This document shows positions 11,917-25,900 of a stretch of 64,000 nt of DNA, piece after piece; position 1 is the first letter of the stretch; each line of letters opens with the position of its first letter. The DNA lies in contig JAJEKV010000002.1 in the NCBI GenBank assembly GCA_021234155.1, forward strand, positions 2,133,227 through 2,197,226, written 5' to 3'. The stretch comes from Isoetes taiwanensis (lineage: Eukaryota > Streptophyta > Lycopodiopsida > Isoetales > Isoetaceae). The notes beneath the pieces are model-generated. The model was given only the letters and a program-made list of their open reading frames with translations. It was not told the origin of the DNA and made no database searches. A program made the translations under genes and the position numbers.

Positions 11917-11925
11917 GCTAGTTTG

Positions 11926-13404
11926 CCACTTCCAGATCTGAGTAGAACCTGATCCAGAGACAGCGGAAAACCTTGTCGCGAACCCTTGTCGCGTTTATGC
12001 CTTGTTTCTTTCCAACACATGTGCATATTATGCCCATTACGGTTCCATGGTTCCATGGTTTAAATGAAATATGCATCACGGCTCTACCCTAGTTAGCTAT
12101 GATCCTATAAAATATTAAATGTTCCACTAACAAATGGATATCCTATTGCACCAATTACACAATGTGAGCCAACGTTGCTTAAAAAAATCCCACAGGGCAA
12201 ATGCAGTTACCTGGTATGCCCCTTACCATACTCCAAAAAGCCTGTCACCATGGTCAATCCACTCTAGACTACTATGATTTTAGTAATACGTATAATCACC
12301 TTGATGTTGCCGGCCCATGGTACAACCTTGCTTAATTTCCATGTTGCTCTTGTTCCTTGTTTTTGTTCCATGTGTTGTCATGTATTAGCCATAGAATGCT
12401 AGAGTATATCCTATTGTTCGGTTGCAATCAAGATTTTAACCATCCCAACAAACAAGTCGATCACATGGTAAATGGTGTAGGCTATTCCACAATTATTTAT
12501 GTATGGGGTATCTGTGCCAAATCAGCTATAGCCATTACTAGAAGGTTCTGCGCATAATTTCAGTGTGTTACGGGGTGCCATATTATCTGGACTAAGGATG
12601 TCAATATTATCTGGACTCATAAGGCTCCAAACTATAATTCCAATGTGCACCCAAGTGCCATATTAGCTTGGCATAGATTTGCCATATTTCTACACATATA
12701 TCAGGATGCCAAAATCACAACTTACATAGTCCACAAGCTCAAGTTAATTTGATGCCCACCAAAAATGCTCGCCGCAATGGCCCATTTATCGTAGACTTAC
12801 TATGATTTTAGTTGCAAAAACATATACTTACCTTGGTGTCTCACTTTACCCATGGTACATGCTTAATTTCATGTTGCTCCTGCTCCTTGTTTAATCCCAC
12901 TTGTTGTCGTGCATTTGTTATGCTCCAAGCAGTTCGGAATGCACAAATTTACCCTAGGTCAAAATCAAAGTACAATCTGAATTTTAACCACACTTCCAAG
13001 TAGATTGGTCATGTGTTGCCGAGTCCCCATCACCATGCATCATCATCATGTGCTTTATAGGCCTCGGATATAGAAATATCAAGAAATGCACGCACATCAT
13101 GGCGGGGCTAGCTAGAATAACCTAGCATGTGCCATGTCTTATCGTCGCATTTTCCCTTGAGAAAATATCGCACAAGGGTGCGAAAGTCGCGCGAATCTCG
13201 ACCATTAGTGCCGTACCCTCACCAAGTCCGTAATGCAAATGGCCAAGGCCGACATGGCCACATTCTTAAATACAAATCTACGGTTCAAGGAACAAATGCG
13301 GATAAACTGGGGCAATCTTAAGATAGGTTTTTAACTTACCTTCTAAGCTTTGTGCTTGGGCAAAACCATGTTAATTTGATATATATATATATGTATATAT
13401 ATAA
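11926..13404. repeat. Repeat block R1, copy c
   Basis: Third copy of R1, following R2 copy b and ending in the TA tract. Its first 700 bases keep CTG/CAG sites (TATCTGGACTAAGG near 12,586), while its last 400 bases show CHG-type corruption (GAAAGTCGCGCGAATC near 13,180). The change from clean to corrupted occurs within the block. Confidence 0.85.
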
Positions 13405-13944
13405 GCACATCGTCGTTAAGCGGCGTTTCTTACGCGGCTCTGGCGACAATGGCGTGGCGTGGACGATGCCGACCATTGGCAAAAGCTGCTTCCACGTCGG
13501 ATATTCTAGGCGTCGTTTAACGGCGTCCGCGTCGGCGATGGCGGGACACTTTTGGCGTGCCGGACGGCATGTCGGCAAGCCACAAAGGCCGGTTGGGTCG
13601 CGTCGGATTTTTTTAGTCGTCGTTCAAGCGGCGTCATGTCGGCGATGGCGAGAAACGGTGGCGTGCGGCTGGCATGTCGGCAAGCCTGTGGCCGGATGTG
13701 CCGCGTCGGATCCGCGAGGCGGCGTTAAGCGGCGTTTTGTGCCGCGTGGTACGACGCCGCGCTTGCCGGCTTGGCGGCGATACCATGCCACGCGGTGCCA
13801 ATCCACACGTCGATACGAGGCGTCGTTGAGCGGCGTCGAAGCGGCGTTAATCGTCGTTGAGCAACGATGTCGTCGATATTCGGCGGCGACCCGTCGTTCT
13901 TCGGACGTCGCGGCGTCGTTGGGCGTCGACTATCCCTTGTAGTG
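13405..13944. mobile_element. CACTA-like terminal segment, copy 2 (error-rich)
   Basis: Aligns with 6,541-7,084, including the terminal TATCCCTTGTAGTG. Where copy 1 has CAG or CTG this copy has CGG or CG, as in the shared stretch GGCATGTCGGCAAGCC. It joins the long R3 array at 13,945 at exactly the same base as copy 1 joins the first R3 block. The two were therefore duplicated together with their flanks, and did not arise as two independent insertions. Confidence 0.55.
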
Positions 13945-16900
13945 TGGCCTAGGATGTGGATCTTTGGATCTTGTCGTGGAGGGCATGAGTGTTTCTTTCT
14001 TTTGCAAAACCGACCTTGTAACTTGCTCCCTAGGGTAATTTAGCCATTAGGACGACTTGGCGAGGTCGATTTGCCATTACGAAGCCTCCTCGGTGCCCGA
14101 CGACAAAACAACTGCGGTTTCTACAAAGGGAGACCTCGGGGCGCTCAGCCCGGTTTGACAAGTTGTCGGACCGACGGAATCTTTGGGCCTTCCCAAAGAG
14201 GGGCCCCGAGCGGAGGATCCAGCGGTCGGATAGGGGAACCGGGCTCGGGGGGGTGGTCATTAGCGTGCGGCCCCGGCCCCGCTGCCAAGAAGGGAGCTGC
14301 CTCGGGGAACTTTTGGATCCCGCCTCCGGGGGTGGGACTCTCCCCTCTTGTGAGGGGAGCCCCCGCAAGGTCGGCCTCGTTTGACTTGGGGAAGGGTGCC
14401 GGCTCGGTTGCCCCAAGCGGGCTGCCCCGGCCGGATTCTAATGCTAACCCTTTGACCTAGACCTTCTCAGAAAATTCTGAAAATTGGGGCTGTGTCTTTG
14501 GAGATGAATTAGGAATCCGGTGGCAAAAATCAGAATTTATTTTCGCATTACAATGCATTAATTACGAATTTATGAATGTCTTGCCACTACAAAGCGCCCC
14601 ACGGGCCCAAACTCCGTTCCGTCGGTTCCCCTTGCTCCGCATTCTCGGCGCGGACTTCGGCCATGTCCTAAGTGCAGGACCAAAACTTCGGCCCCTTCTA
14701 GAACACGGCAACCCATAGGGTTTTACGTTTGGAGGCCCCTCTCCTTGTCGGTCGGCGGGGACCTTGCGTGTCTTGGCGTGGAGTGGGGGGTGTTGGCCTT
14801 GAGCACGGACCCTAAAATCCCCGGGCTGCTTGCCCGAATTTCCTCTCCCCAAGGCCCACAGGGATGGGCCAGGCGACCTCCCCTCTCTGGGCGTGATTTG
14901 GCTCGCCAATGGACTCGAAACGTCGACATTGCCCTGGCGACCAAGTTCCGTGGCGAGAAGACCACCCGACCTCCAAGAAGCCAAAGTAGCTCATGTCAGC
15001 ACACTTTCGTAATCAATTGGCCTAGGATGTGGATCTTGGGATCTTATCGTGGAGGGCGTGAGTGTTTCTTTCCTTTGCAAAACCGACCTTATAACTTGCT
15101 CCCTAGGGTAATTTAGCCATTTGGACTGACTTGGCGAGGTCGATTGCCATTAAAACCTCCCCGCGTGCGAGCGACAAAATACTGCGGTTTCTACAAGGCC
15201 CGACCTCGGGGCGGCTCCGCGGTTTAACAAGTTCTCCGGACCCGATCACGGAATCTTTTGGGCCTTCCGAAGAGGGGCCTTAATGGAGGATCAGCGGTCG
15301 GATAGGGGAACCGGGACTCCGGGAGGGTGGTCATTAGCGTCTCGGCCCCCGTGAGCTGCCGGGGAAGGGGCTGCCTCGAGAATTTTTGGATCCGCCTCAC
15401 GGGGTGGGACTCTCCCCCCTCTTGTGAGGGAGCCCCGCAAGGTCCTGGCCTCGTTTGACTTGGGGAAGGGTGCGGCTTTCGGTTGCCCATAGCGGGCTGC
15501 CCGACCGTTCTAATGCTAACCCTTTGACCTAGACCTTCTCCAAAAATTCCGAAAATTGGTGTGTGTCTTTGGAGATGAATTAGGAATCCACCTGGCAAAA
15601 ATCAGAATTTATTTTCGTACAATGTATTAATTACGAATTTATGAATGTCTTGCCACTGCAAAAGCGCCCCCCGACTTCTAATTGCCACATCGGGAGGAGG
15701 ACAGGCCCAAACTCCGTTCCGTCAGTTTCACCTTGCTCCTCATTCTCGGCCGCAGCTTCTCAGCCATGTCCCAAGTGCAACAGACCAAAACTCGGCCCCC
15801 AAAATGCAAACCCATAGGGTTTACGTTTCGGAGGCTCTCTCCTTGTCAGATTCGGCCGAGACCTTGCGCCGTGTCTTGGCGTGGGGTGGGGGTGTTGATG
15901 CCAGAGCACAGACCCTAAAATCCCCCCGGAAGTTGCTTGCCCCGAATTTCCTCTCCCCAAGGCCCTGGGGACGGACGGGCGACCTCCCCTCTCTGGAACT
16001 GTGATTTGGCTCTGCCAATGGACTCAGAACGTCGACATTGCCACAGGGACCAAGTTCCGGTGGCGGGCGACCACCCGACCTCCAAGAAGCGCCAAAGTAG
16101 CTCATGTCCAGCACACTTTCGTAGTCAATTGGCCTGGGATGTGGATCTTTGGATCTTTATCGTGGGGCGTGAGTGTTTCCTTCTTTTGCAAAACCGACCT
16201 TGTAACTTGCTCCCTAGGGTAATTTAAGCCATTCCGGACTGACTTGGCGAGGTCGATTTGCCATTAGAAACCTCCTCGGTGCCGAGCGACGACAAAACAA
16301 CTGCGGTTTCTACAAGGCCGACCTCGGGGGCGCCCATGGGGTTTGACAAGTTGTCTGGACCCGATCACGGAATCTTTTGGGCCTTCCCAAAGAGGGGCCC
16401 ACGAGCGGGAGGATCAGCGGTCCGGATGGGGAGGCAGGGCTCCGGGAGGGTGGTCATTAGCGTCGTCGGCCCCGTGGCGCTGCCAAGAAGGGCTGCCTCG
16501 GGGAACTTTTGGATCCCGCCTCACGGGGTGGGACTCTCCGCTCTTGTGGGGAGCCCCTGGTAGGTCTGGCCTCGTTTGACTTGGGGAAGGGTGCCGGCTC
16601 GATTGCCCGCAAAGCGGGTTGCCCCGACCGTTCTAATGCTAACCCTTTGACCTAGACCTTCTCAGAAAATTACGAAAATTGGGAACGTGTCTTTGGAGAT
16701 GAATTAGGAATCAGGTGGCAAAAATCAGAATTTATTTTTTATTACAATGCATTAATTACGAATTTATGAATGTCTTGCCACTACAAAGCCCCCATGAGGC
16801 CCAAACTCCGTTCCGTCGGGTTCCCCTTGCTCCGCATTCTCCGACGCTGACTTTCTCGGCCATGTCCTAAGTGCTTGAGACCAAAACTTCGGCCCCTTCT

Positions 16901-19900
16901 AGAACACGGCAACCCATAGGGGTTTACGTTTGGAGGCCCTCTCCTTGTCGGTCGGCGAGGGACCTTAGCAGCGTGTCTTGGCGTGGAGTGGGGGTGTTGG
17001 CCTTGAGCAGGACCCTAAAATCCCGGTGCTTTGCCCGAATTTCCCTCTCCCCAAGGCCCGAGGGGCCGGATGGGAGGCGACCTCCCCTCTGGAGGCGTGA
17101 TTTGGCTCGCCAATGGACTCGAAGCGTCGACATTGCCTGGCGACCAAGTTCCCGTGGTGAGAAGACCACCCGACCTCAAGAAGCGCCAAAGTAGCTCATG
17201 TCTAGCACACTCGTAATCAATTGGCCTAGGATGTGGATCTTGGGATGTCGTGGAGGGCGTGAGTGTTTCTTTCCTTTGCAAAACCGACCTTATAACTTGC
17301 TCCCTAGGGTAATTTTAGCCATTTGGACTGACTTGGGAGGTCGATTTGCCATTCGAAACCTCCCGGTGCCCGAACGACAAAAATACTGCGGTTTCTACAA
17401 GGCCGACCTCGGGGCGCTCCATGATTTAACAAGTTCTCGGACCCGATCTGGAATCTTTTGGGCCTTCGAAGGGCCCCTTAATGGAGGATCAGCGGTGGGA
17501 TGGGGGAACGGGCTCAGGGGAGGGTGGTCATTAGCGTCTGCGGCCCGGGCGGCTGCAGGGAAGGGCTGCCTCGGGGAATTTTTGGATCCCGCCTCACGGG
17601 GTCCGGGACTCTCCCCTCTTGTGAGGGAGCCCGCAAGGTCGGCCTCGTTTGACTTGGGGAAGGGTGCCACTCGGTTGCCCGCATAGCGGGCTGCCCGACC
17701 CGTTTCTAATGCTAACCCTTTGACCTAGACCTTCTCCAAAATTCGAAAATTGGGACGTGTCTTTGGAGATGAATTAGGAATCGGTGGCAAAAATCAGAAT
17801 TTATTTTAGGTACAATGTATTAATTACGAATTTATGAATGTCTTGCCCAAAGCGCCCCAGACTTCTAATTGCCACATCGGGAGGAGGACGGGCCCAAACT
17901 CCGTTCGTCGGTTTCACCTTGCTCCTCATTCGACGCGACTTCCGGCCATGTCCCAAGTGCTTGAGACCAAAACTTCGGCCCCAAAATGCAAACCCATAGG
18001 GTTTACGTTTGGAGGCCCTCTCCTTGTCGGATTCGGCCCGAGACCTTGCTTGTAGTGTCTTGGCGTGGGGTGGGGGTGTTGATGCGAGCCCTGAGACCCT
18101 AAAATCCCCGGAAGTTGCTTGCCCCGAATTTCCTCTCCCCAAGGCCATGGGGGCCGGGCCAGGCGACCTCCCCTCTGGAGGCTGTGATTTGGCTCTGCCA
18201 ATGGACTCGAAACGTCGACATTGCCTGGGGACCAAGTTCGTGGCGGGGCGACCACCCGACCTCAAGAAGCGCCAAAGTAGCTCATGTCTAGCACACTCGT
18301 AGTCAATTGGCCTAGGATGTGGATCTTTGGATCTCTTGTCGTGGAGGCGTGAGTGTTTCCTTCTTTTGCAAAACCGACCTTGTAACTTGCTCCCTAGGGT
18401 AATTTCGCCATTAGGACGACTTGGCGAGGTCGATTTGCCATTACGAAACCTCCTCGGTGCCCGAGCGACAAAACACTGCCCGGTTTCTACAAAGGCCGAC
18501 CTCGGGGCGCTCAGCGGTTTGACAAGTTGTCTGGACCCGTCACGGAATCTTTTGGGCCTTCCCAAAGAGGGGCCTGAGCGGAGGATCAGCGGTGGGATAG
18601 GGGAACCAGGGCTCCGGGAGGGTGGTCATTAGCGTCGCGGCCCCGTGTGGCGGCCAAGAAAGAGGCTGCCTCGGGAACTTTTGGATCCGCCTCACGGGGT
18701 CCGGGACTCTCGCTCTTGTGAGGGAGCCACGGTAGGTCTGGCCTCGTTTGACTTGGGGAAGGGTGCGGCTTCGATTGCCCCATAGCGGGTTGCCCGGCCG
18801 TTCTAATGCTAACCCTTTGACCTAGACCTTCTCAGAAAATTCTGAAAATTGGTAAGGTGTGTCTTTGGAGATGAATTAGGAATCCGGTGGCAAAAATCAG
18901 AATTTATTTTTCGTACAATGCATTAATTACGAATTTATGAATGTCTTGCCACTACAAAAGCGTGCCCCCTTGAGGGCCCAAACTCCGTTCCGTCGGTTCC
19001 CCTTGCTCCGCATTCGGCGCGACTTCGACCATGTCCTAAGTGCAACAGGACCAAAACTTCGGCCCCTTCTAGAACACGGCAACCCATAGGGTTTTACGTT
19101 TGGAGGCCCTCTCCTTGTCGGTCGGGCGGGGACCTTGCTTGCCCGTGTCTTGGCGTGGAGTGGGGGTGTTGGCCTTGAGCCACGGACCCTAAAATCCCGG
19201 AAGGCTGCTTGCCCGAATTTCCTCTCCCCAAGGCCACAGGGGCCGGGCCAGGCGACCTCCCCTCTCACAGGCTGTGATTTGGCTCTGCCAATGGACTCGA
19301 ACGTCGACATTGCCTGGCGACCAAGTTCCGTGGCAGAAGACCACCCGACCTCCAAGAAGCGCCAAAGTAGCTCATGTCTAGCACACTTTCGTAATCAATT
19401 GGCCTAGGATGTGGATCTTGGGATCTCTGTCGTGGAGGCGTGAGTGTTTCTTTCCTTTGCAAAACCGACCTTATAACTTGCTCCCTAGGGTAATTTCGCC
19501 ATTTGGACTGACTTGGCGAGGTCGATTTGCCATTCGAAAGCCTCCCGGTGCGAGCGACAAAATCTGCTGCGGTTTCTACAAGGCCCGACCTCGGGGCGCT
19601 CCAGCGGTTTAACAAGTTCTCGGACCGATCACGGAATCTTTTGGGCCTTCGAAAGGGGCCCTTAATGGAGGATCAGCGGTCGGATAGGGGAACAGGGCTC
19701 GGGAGGGTGGTCATTAGCGTCGCGGCCCCCCGTGGCTGGCCGGGGAAGGGCTGCCTCGGGAATTTTTTGGATCCGCCTCACGGGGGTGGGACTCTCCCCT
19801 CTTGTGAGGGAGCCCCGCAAGGTCTGGCCTCGTTTGACTTGGGGAAGGGTGCCGGCTCGGTTGCCCTTAGCGGGCTGCCCGACCGTTCTAATCTAACCCT

Positions 19901-22900
19901 TTGACCTAGACCTTCTCCAAAAATTCGAAAATTGGGCCATGTCTTTGGAGATGAATTAGGAATCCGGTGACGCGGAGCGGGTGTTAAAAAAAATCAGAAT
20001 TTATTTGCCCCCGTACAATGTATTAATTACGAATTTATGAATGTCTTGCCAGCGCCAAAGCCCCCAGACTTCTAATTGCCACATCGGAGGAGGGGACAGG
20101 CCCAAACTCCGTTCCGTCGGTTTCACCTTGCTCCTCATTCTCTACGCGGCTTCTCGGCCATGTCCCAAGTGCAGAGACCAAAACTTCGGCCCCAAAATGC
20201 AAACCCATAGGGTTTCACGTTTGAGCCCTCTCCTTGTCGGTCGGCCGAGACCTTGCGTGTCTTGGCGTGGGGTGGGGGTGTTGATGCCAGAGCACAGACC
20301 CTAAAATCCCCCCGGAAGTTGCTTGCCCCGAATTTCCTCTCCCCAAGGCCCTGGGGACGGACGGGCGACCTCCCCTCTCTGGAACTGTGATTTGGCTCTG
20401 CCAATGGACTCGAAACGTCGACATTGCCACAGGGGACCAAGTTCCGTGGCGGGGCGACCACCGACCTCAAGAAGCGCCAAAGTAGCTCATGTCTAGCACA
20501 CTCGTAGTCAATTGGCCTAGGATGTGGATGCTGGATACTGTCGTGGAGGGCGTGAGTGTTTCCTTCTTTTGCAAAACCGACCTTGTAACTTGCTCCCTAG
20601 GGTAATTTCGCCATTCCGGACGACTTGGCGAGGTCGATTTGCCATTCGAAACCTCTCGGTGCCCGAGCGACAAAACAACTGCCCGGTTTCTACAAAGCCG
20701 ACCTCGGGGCGCTCAGCGGTTTGACAAGTTGTCTGGGCCGTCTGGAATCTTTTGGGCCTTCCCAAAGAGGGGCCCCTGAGCGGAGGATCAGCGGTGGGGA
20801 TAGGGGGCAGGGCTCGGGGAGGGTGGTCATTAAGCGTGCGGCCCGTGACGGCCAAGAAGGGGCTGCCTGGGAACTTTTTGGATCCCGCCTCACGGGGTCG
20901 GGACTCTCGCTCTTGTGAGGGAGCCACGGTAGGTCGGCCTCGTTTGACTTGGGGAAGGGTGCGGCTCGATTGCCCGCATAGCGGGTTGCCCCGGCCGTTC
21001 TAATGCTAACCCTTTGACCTAGACCTTCTCAGAAAATTCTGAAAAATGGGGCGTGTCTTTGGAGATGAATTAGGAATCGGTGGCAAAAATCAGAATTTAT
21101 TTTAAATACAATGCATTAATTACGAATTTATGAATGTCTTGCCACTACAAAAGCGCCCCCACACGCAGCCCAAACTCCGTTCCGTCGGTTCCCCTTGCTC
21201 GCATTCACCGGCCATGATTTCTCGGCCATGTCCTAAGTGCAGCAGACCAAAACTTCGGCCCCTTCTAGAACACGGCAACCCATAGGGTTTACGTTTGGAG
21301 GGCCCTCTCCTTGTCGGTCGTGAGGGGACCTTGGCCCGTGTCTTGGCGTGGAGTGGGGGTGTTGGCCTTGAGCGCCGCGGACCCTAAAATCCCCGGCTGC
21401 TTGCCCGAATTTCCTCTCCCAAGGCCACAGGGGCGGACCAGGGCGACCTCCCTCTCAGGCTGTGATTTGGCTGCGCCAATGGACTCGAAACGTCGACATT
21501 GCCACGGCGACCAAGTTCGTGGCGTGAAGACCACCCGACCTCAAGAAGCGCCAAAGTAGCTCATGTCTAGCACACTTTCGTAATCAATTGGCCTAGGATG
21601 TGGATCTGGGATCTTGTCGTGGAGGCGTGAGTGTTTCTTTCCTTTGCAAAACCGACCTTATAACTTGCTCCCTAGGGTAATTTAGCCATTTCGGACGACT
21701 TGGCGAGGTCGATTTGCCATTCGAAACCTCCCGGTGCGAGCGACAAAATCTGCGGTTTCTACAAGGCCGACCTCGGGGCGCTCAGCGGTTTAACAAGTTC
21801 TCGGACCCGATCTGGAATCTTTTGGGCCTTCGAAGGGGCCCCTTAATGGAGGATCAGCGGTGGGATAGGGAGGCAGGGCTCGGGAGGGTGGTCATTGGCG
21901 TGGCGGCCCCCGAGGCTGACTGCTAGGAAAGGAGCTGCCTCGGGAATTTTTGGATCCGCCTCACGGGGTCGGGACTCTCCCCTCTTGTGAGGGAGCCCTG
22001 CAAGGTCGGCCTCGTTTGACTTGGGGAAGGGTGCGGCTCGGTTGCCCATAGCGGGCTGCCCGGCCCGTTCTAATCTAACCCTTTGACCTAGACCTTCTCC
22101 AAAAATTCGAAATTTGGGCTGTGTCTTTGGAGATGAATTAGGAATCCAGTGGCAAAAATCAGAATTTATTTTTAGGTACAATGTATTAATTACAATTTAT
22201 GAATGTCTTGCCCTTTGCAAAAGCCCCGAGACTTCTAATTGCCACATTGGGAGGAGGACAGGCCCAAACTCCGTTCCGTCGGTTTCACCTTGCTCCTCAT
22301 TCTCGGCCGCGGCTTCTCGACCATGTCCCAAGTGCAGAGACCAAAACTTCGGCCCCCAAAATGCAAACCCATAGGGTTTTACGTTTGAGCCCTCTCCTCC
22401 TTGTCGGTCGGTAGAGACCTTTCGCCCGTGTCTTGGCGTGGGGTGGGGGTGTTGATGCGAGCCACGGACCCTAAAATCCCCGGAAGTTGCTTGCCCGAAT
22501 TTCCTCTCCCCAAGGCCACGGGGACGGGCCGAGGCGACCTCCCCTCTGGGGCTGTGATTTGGCTCTGCCAATGGACTCGAAGCGTCGACATTGCCACGGG
22601 GACCAAGTTCCGTGGCAGGGCGACCACCCGACCTCAAAAGCGCCAAAGTAGCTCATGTCTAGCACACTCGTAGTCAATTGGCCTAGGATGTGGATCTTTG
22701 GATCTTGTCGTGGGCGTGAGTGTTTCTTTCTTTTGCAAAACCGACCTTGTAACTTGCTCCCTAGGGTAATTTAGCCATTCGGACGACTTGGCGAGGTCGA
22801 TTTGCCATTCAGAAGCCTCCCGGTGCCGAGCGACAAAACAACTGCGGTTTCTACAAGGCCGACCTCGGGGCGCTCCAGCGGTTTGACAAGTTGTCGGGAC

Positions 22901-25900
22901 GATCACGGAATCTTTTGGGCCTTCGAAGAGGGGCCCCTGAGCGGAGGATCCAACAATCGGATAGGGGGCAGGGCTCGGGAGGGTGGTCATTAAGCGTCGC
23001 GGCCCCACAGGGGGCCCGGCGCCGAGGAAAGGCTGCCTCGGGAACTTTTTGGATCCCGCCTCACGGGGTGGGACTCTCCCCTCTTGTGAGGGAGCCACAA
23101 GGTCGGCCTCGTTTGACTTGGGGAAGGGTGCCATTTCGGTTGCCCATAGCGGGCTGCCCCGGCGTTCTAATGCTAACCCTTTGACCTAGACCTTCTCAGA
23201 AAATTCTGAAAATTGGGGTGTGTCTTTGGAGATGAATTAGGAATCGGTGGCAAAAATCAGAATTTATTTTTCGTACAATGCATTAATTACGAATTTATGA
23301 ATGTCTTGCCACTACAAAGCGCCCCACGAGCCCAAACTCCGTTCGTCGGTTCCCCTTGCTCCGCATTCTCGGCATGACTTTCGGCCATGTCCTAAGTGCA
23401 ACAGACCAAAACTTCGGCCCCCCCTTCTAGAACACGGCAGCCCATAGGGTTTACGTTTGAGGAGGCCCTCTCCTTGTCGGTCGGCGGGGACCTTCTTGCA
23501 GTGTCTTGGCGTGGAGTGGGGGTGTTGATGCCTTGAGCACGGACCCTAAAATCCCGGAAGGCTGCTTGCCCCGAATTTCCCTCTCCCCAAGGCCACGGGG
23601 GGCCGGGCCGGGCGACCTCCCCTCTCTGGAACTGTGATTTGGCTCTGCCAATGGACTCAGAACGTCGACATTGCCCAGGGGACCAAGTTTTGTGGCCAGA
23701 AGACCACCCGACCTCCAAGAAGCGCCAAGGTAGCTCATGTCTAGCACACTTTCGTAGTCAATTGGCCTAGGATGTGGATGGGATCTTGTCGTGGAGGCGT
23801 GAGTGTTTCTTTCTTTTGCAAAACCGACCTTGTAACTTGCTCCCTATGGTAATTTAGCCATTGCGGATGACTTGGCAAGGTCGATTTGCCATTAAAGCCT
23901 CCTCGGTGCGAGCGACAAAACAACTACTGCGGTTTCTACAAAGGCCGACCTCGGGGCGCTCAGCGGTTTGACAAGTTGTCGGACCCGATCTGGAATCTTT
24001 TGGGCCTTCGAAGAGGGGCCCCTGAGCGGAGGATCAGCGGTCGGATAGGGGGCAGGGCTCCGGGAGGGTGGTCATTAGCGTCGCGGCCCCCCGGGGCTGC
24101 CGAGGAAGAGCTGCCTCGGGGAACTTTTGGATCCGCCTCACGGGGTCCGGACTCTCCCCTCTTGTGGGGAGCCACGCAAGGTCGACCTCGTTTGACTTGG
24201 GGAAGGGTGCCGGCTCGGTTGCCCGCAGCGGGCTGCCCGACCCGTTTCTAATGCTAACCCTTTGACCTAGACCTTCAGAAAATTCTGAAAAGTGGGGCGT
24301 GTGTGCTGGAGATGAATTAGGAATCCAGCTTGCAAAAATCAGAATTTATTTTAGGTACAATGCATTAATTACGAATTTATGAATGTCTTGCCCAGCGCAA
24401 AAGCGCCCCAGGCTTCTAATTGCCACATCGGGGAGGGGACGGGGCCCAAACTTCCGTTCCGTCGGTTCCCCTTGCTCCGTTCTCGGCCGCGGCTTCTCAC
24501 CCACGTCCCAAGTGCAGCAGACCAAAACCGGGACCTAGCCGTGTCTTGGCGTGGAGTGGGGGTGTTGGCCTTGAGCCACGGACCCTAAAATCCCGGGCTG
24601 CTTGCCCCGAATTTCCCCTCTCCCAAGGCCCGGGGGCGGGTGAGGCGATCTCCCTCTCTCGGGCGTGATTTGGCTCGCCAATAGACTCGAGAACCGACAT
24701 TGCCACAGGGACCAAGTTCAGGTGGTGAAGAAGACCCCCGACCTCCAAGAAGCGCCAAAGTAGCTCATGTCTAGCACACTCGTAGTCAATTAGCCTAGGA
24801 TGTGGATGCTTGGGACCTTTGTCGTGGAGGGTGTGAGTGTTTCTTTCTTTTGCAAAACCGACCTTGTAACTTGCTCCCTAGGGTAATTTAGCCATTAGGA
24901 CGACTTGGCAAGGTCGATTTGCCATTAGAATCCTCCCCGGTGCGAGCGACAAAACAACTGCCCGGTTTCTACAAGGCCGACCTCGGGACTTTGACAAGTT
25001 CTCTGGGACCCGATCGGAATCTTTTGGGCCTTCGAAGAGGGGCCCCTGAGCGGAGGATCAGCGGTGGGATAAGGGGAACCGTGCTCGGGAGGGTGGTCAT
25101 TAGCGTCGCGGCCCCGAGGGGCTGCCGAGGGAAGAGCTGCCTTGAGAACTTTTGTGGATCCGCCTCACGGGGTGGGACTCTCCCCTCTTGTGAGGGGAGC
25201 CACGCAAGGTCCTAGCCTCGTTTGATTTGGGGAAGGGTGCGGCTCGGTTGCCCGCGCAGCGGGCTGCCCCAACCCGATTCTAATGCTAACCCTTTGACCT
25301 AGACCTTCTCAGAAAATTCCAAAAATTGGGGTGTGTGCTAGAGATGAATTAGGAATCGGTGGCAACAAATCAGAATTTATTTTCGTACAATGCATTAATT
25401 ACAATTTATGAATGTCTTGCCCTTTGCCAAAAGCCCCAGAGCTTCTAATTGCCCCATCGGAGGAGGGCGAGCCCAAAACCCGTTTCGTCGGTTCCCCTTG
25501 CCCGCATTCTCGGCGCTGACTTCACCATTACGTCCCAAGTGCAACAAACCAAAACTTCGGCCCCAAAATGCAAACCCTTCTAGAACACGGCAACCCCCAT
25601 AGGGTTTACGTTTGAGCCCTCTCCTTGTCCGGTCGGTGGGGATCTTGTCTTGGTGTCTTGATGTGGAGTGGGGGGTGTTGGCCTTGACCACGGACCCTAA
25701 AATCCCAGGAAGGCTGCTTGCCCGAATTTCCTCTCCCAAGGCCACGGGGACGGGCAGGCGACCTCCCCTCTCGAGGAGCGTGATTTGGCTCGCCAATGGA
25801 CTCGAAACGTCGACATTGCCACAGGGGACCAAATTTCGTGGCCGAGGAAGACCACCCGACCTCAAGAAGCGCCAAAGTAGCTCATGTCTAGCACACTCGT

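Larger units (their letters stand above)
8482..11925. repeat. Repeat block R2, copy b (cleaner copy)
   Basis: Second copy of R2, joined abruptly to an R3 unit at its left edge (GGGAGGGTGG then TACCTGTATGC). CAG and CTG sites are largely intact here, so this is the copy to use for judging the coding content of the block. It includes minus-strand exons between about 11,005 and 11,930 and the 165-bp duplication at 9,912-10,241. The stretch 8,482-9,900 holds no exon that I can support. Confidence 0.85.

Noticed and set aside
17801-18565. 254-codon minus-strand open frame in the R3 array
   Set aside because: Not conserved in the other units; GC-rich repeat DNA has few stops by chance, and its frame crosses error-prone CHG sites.
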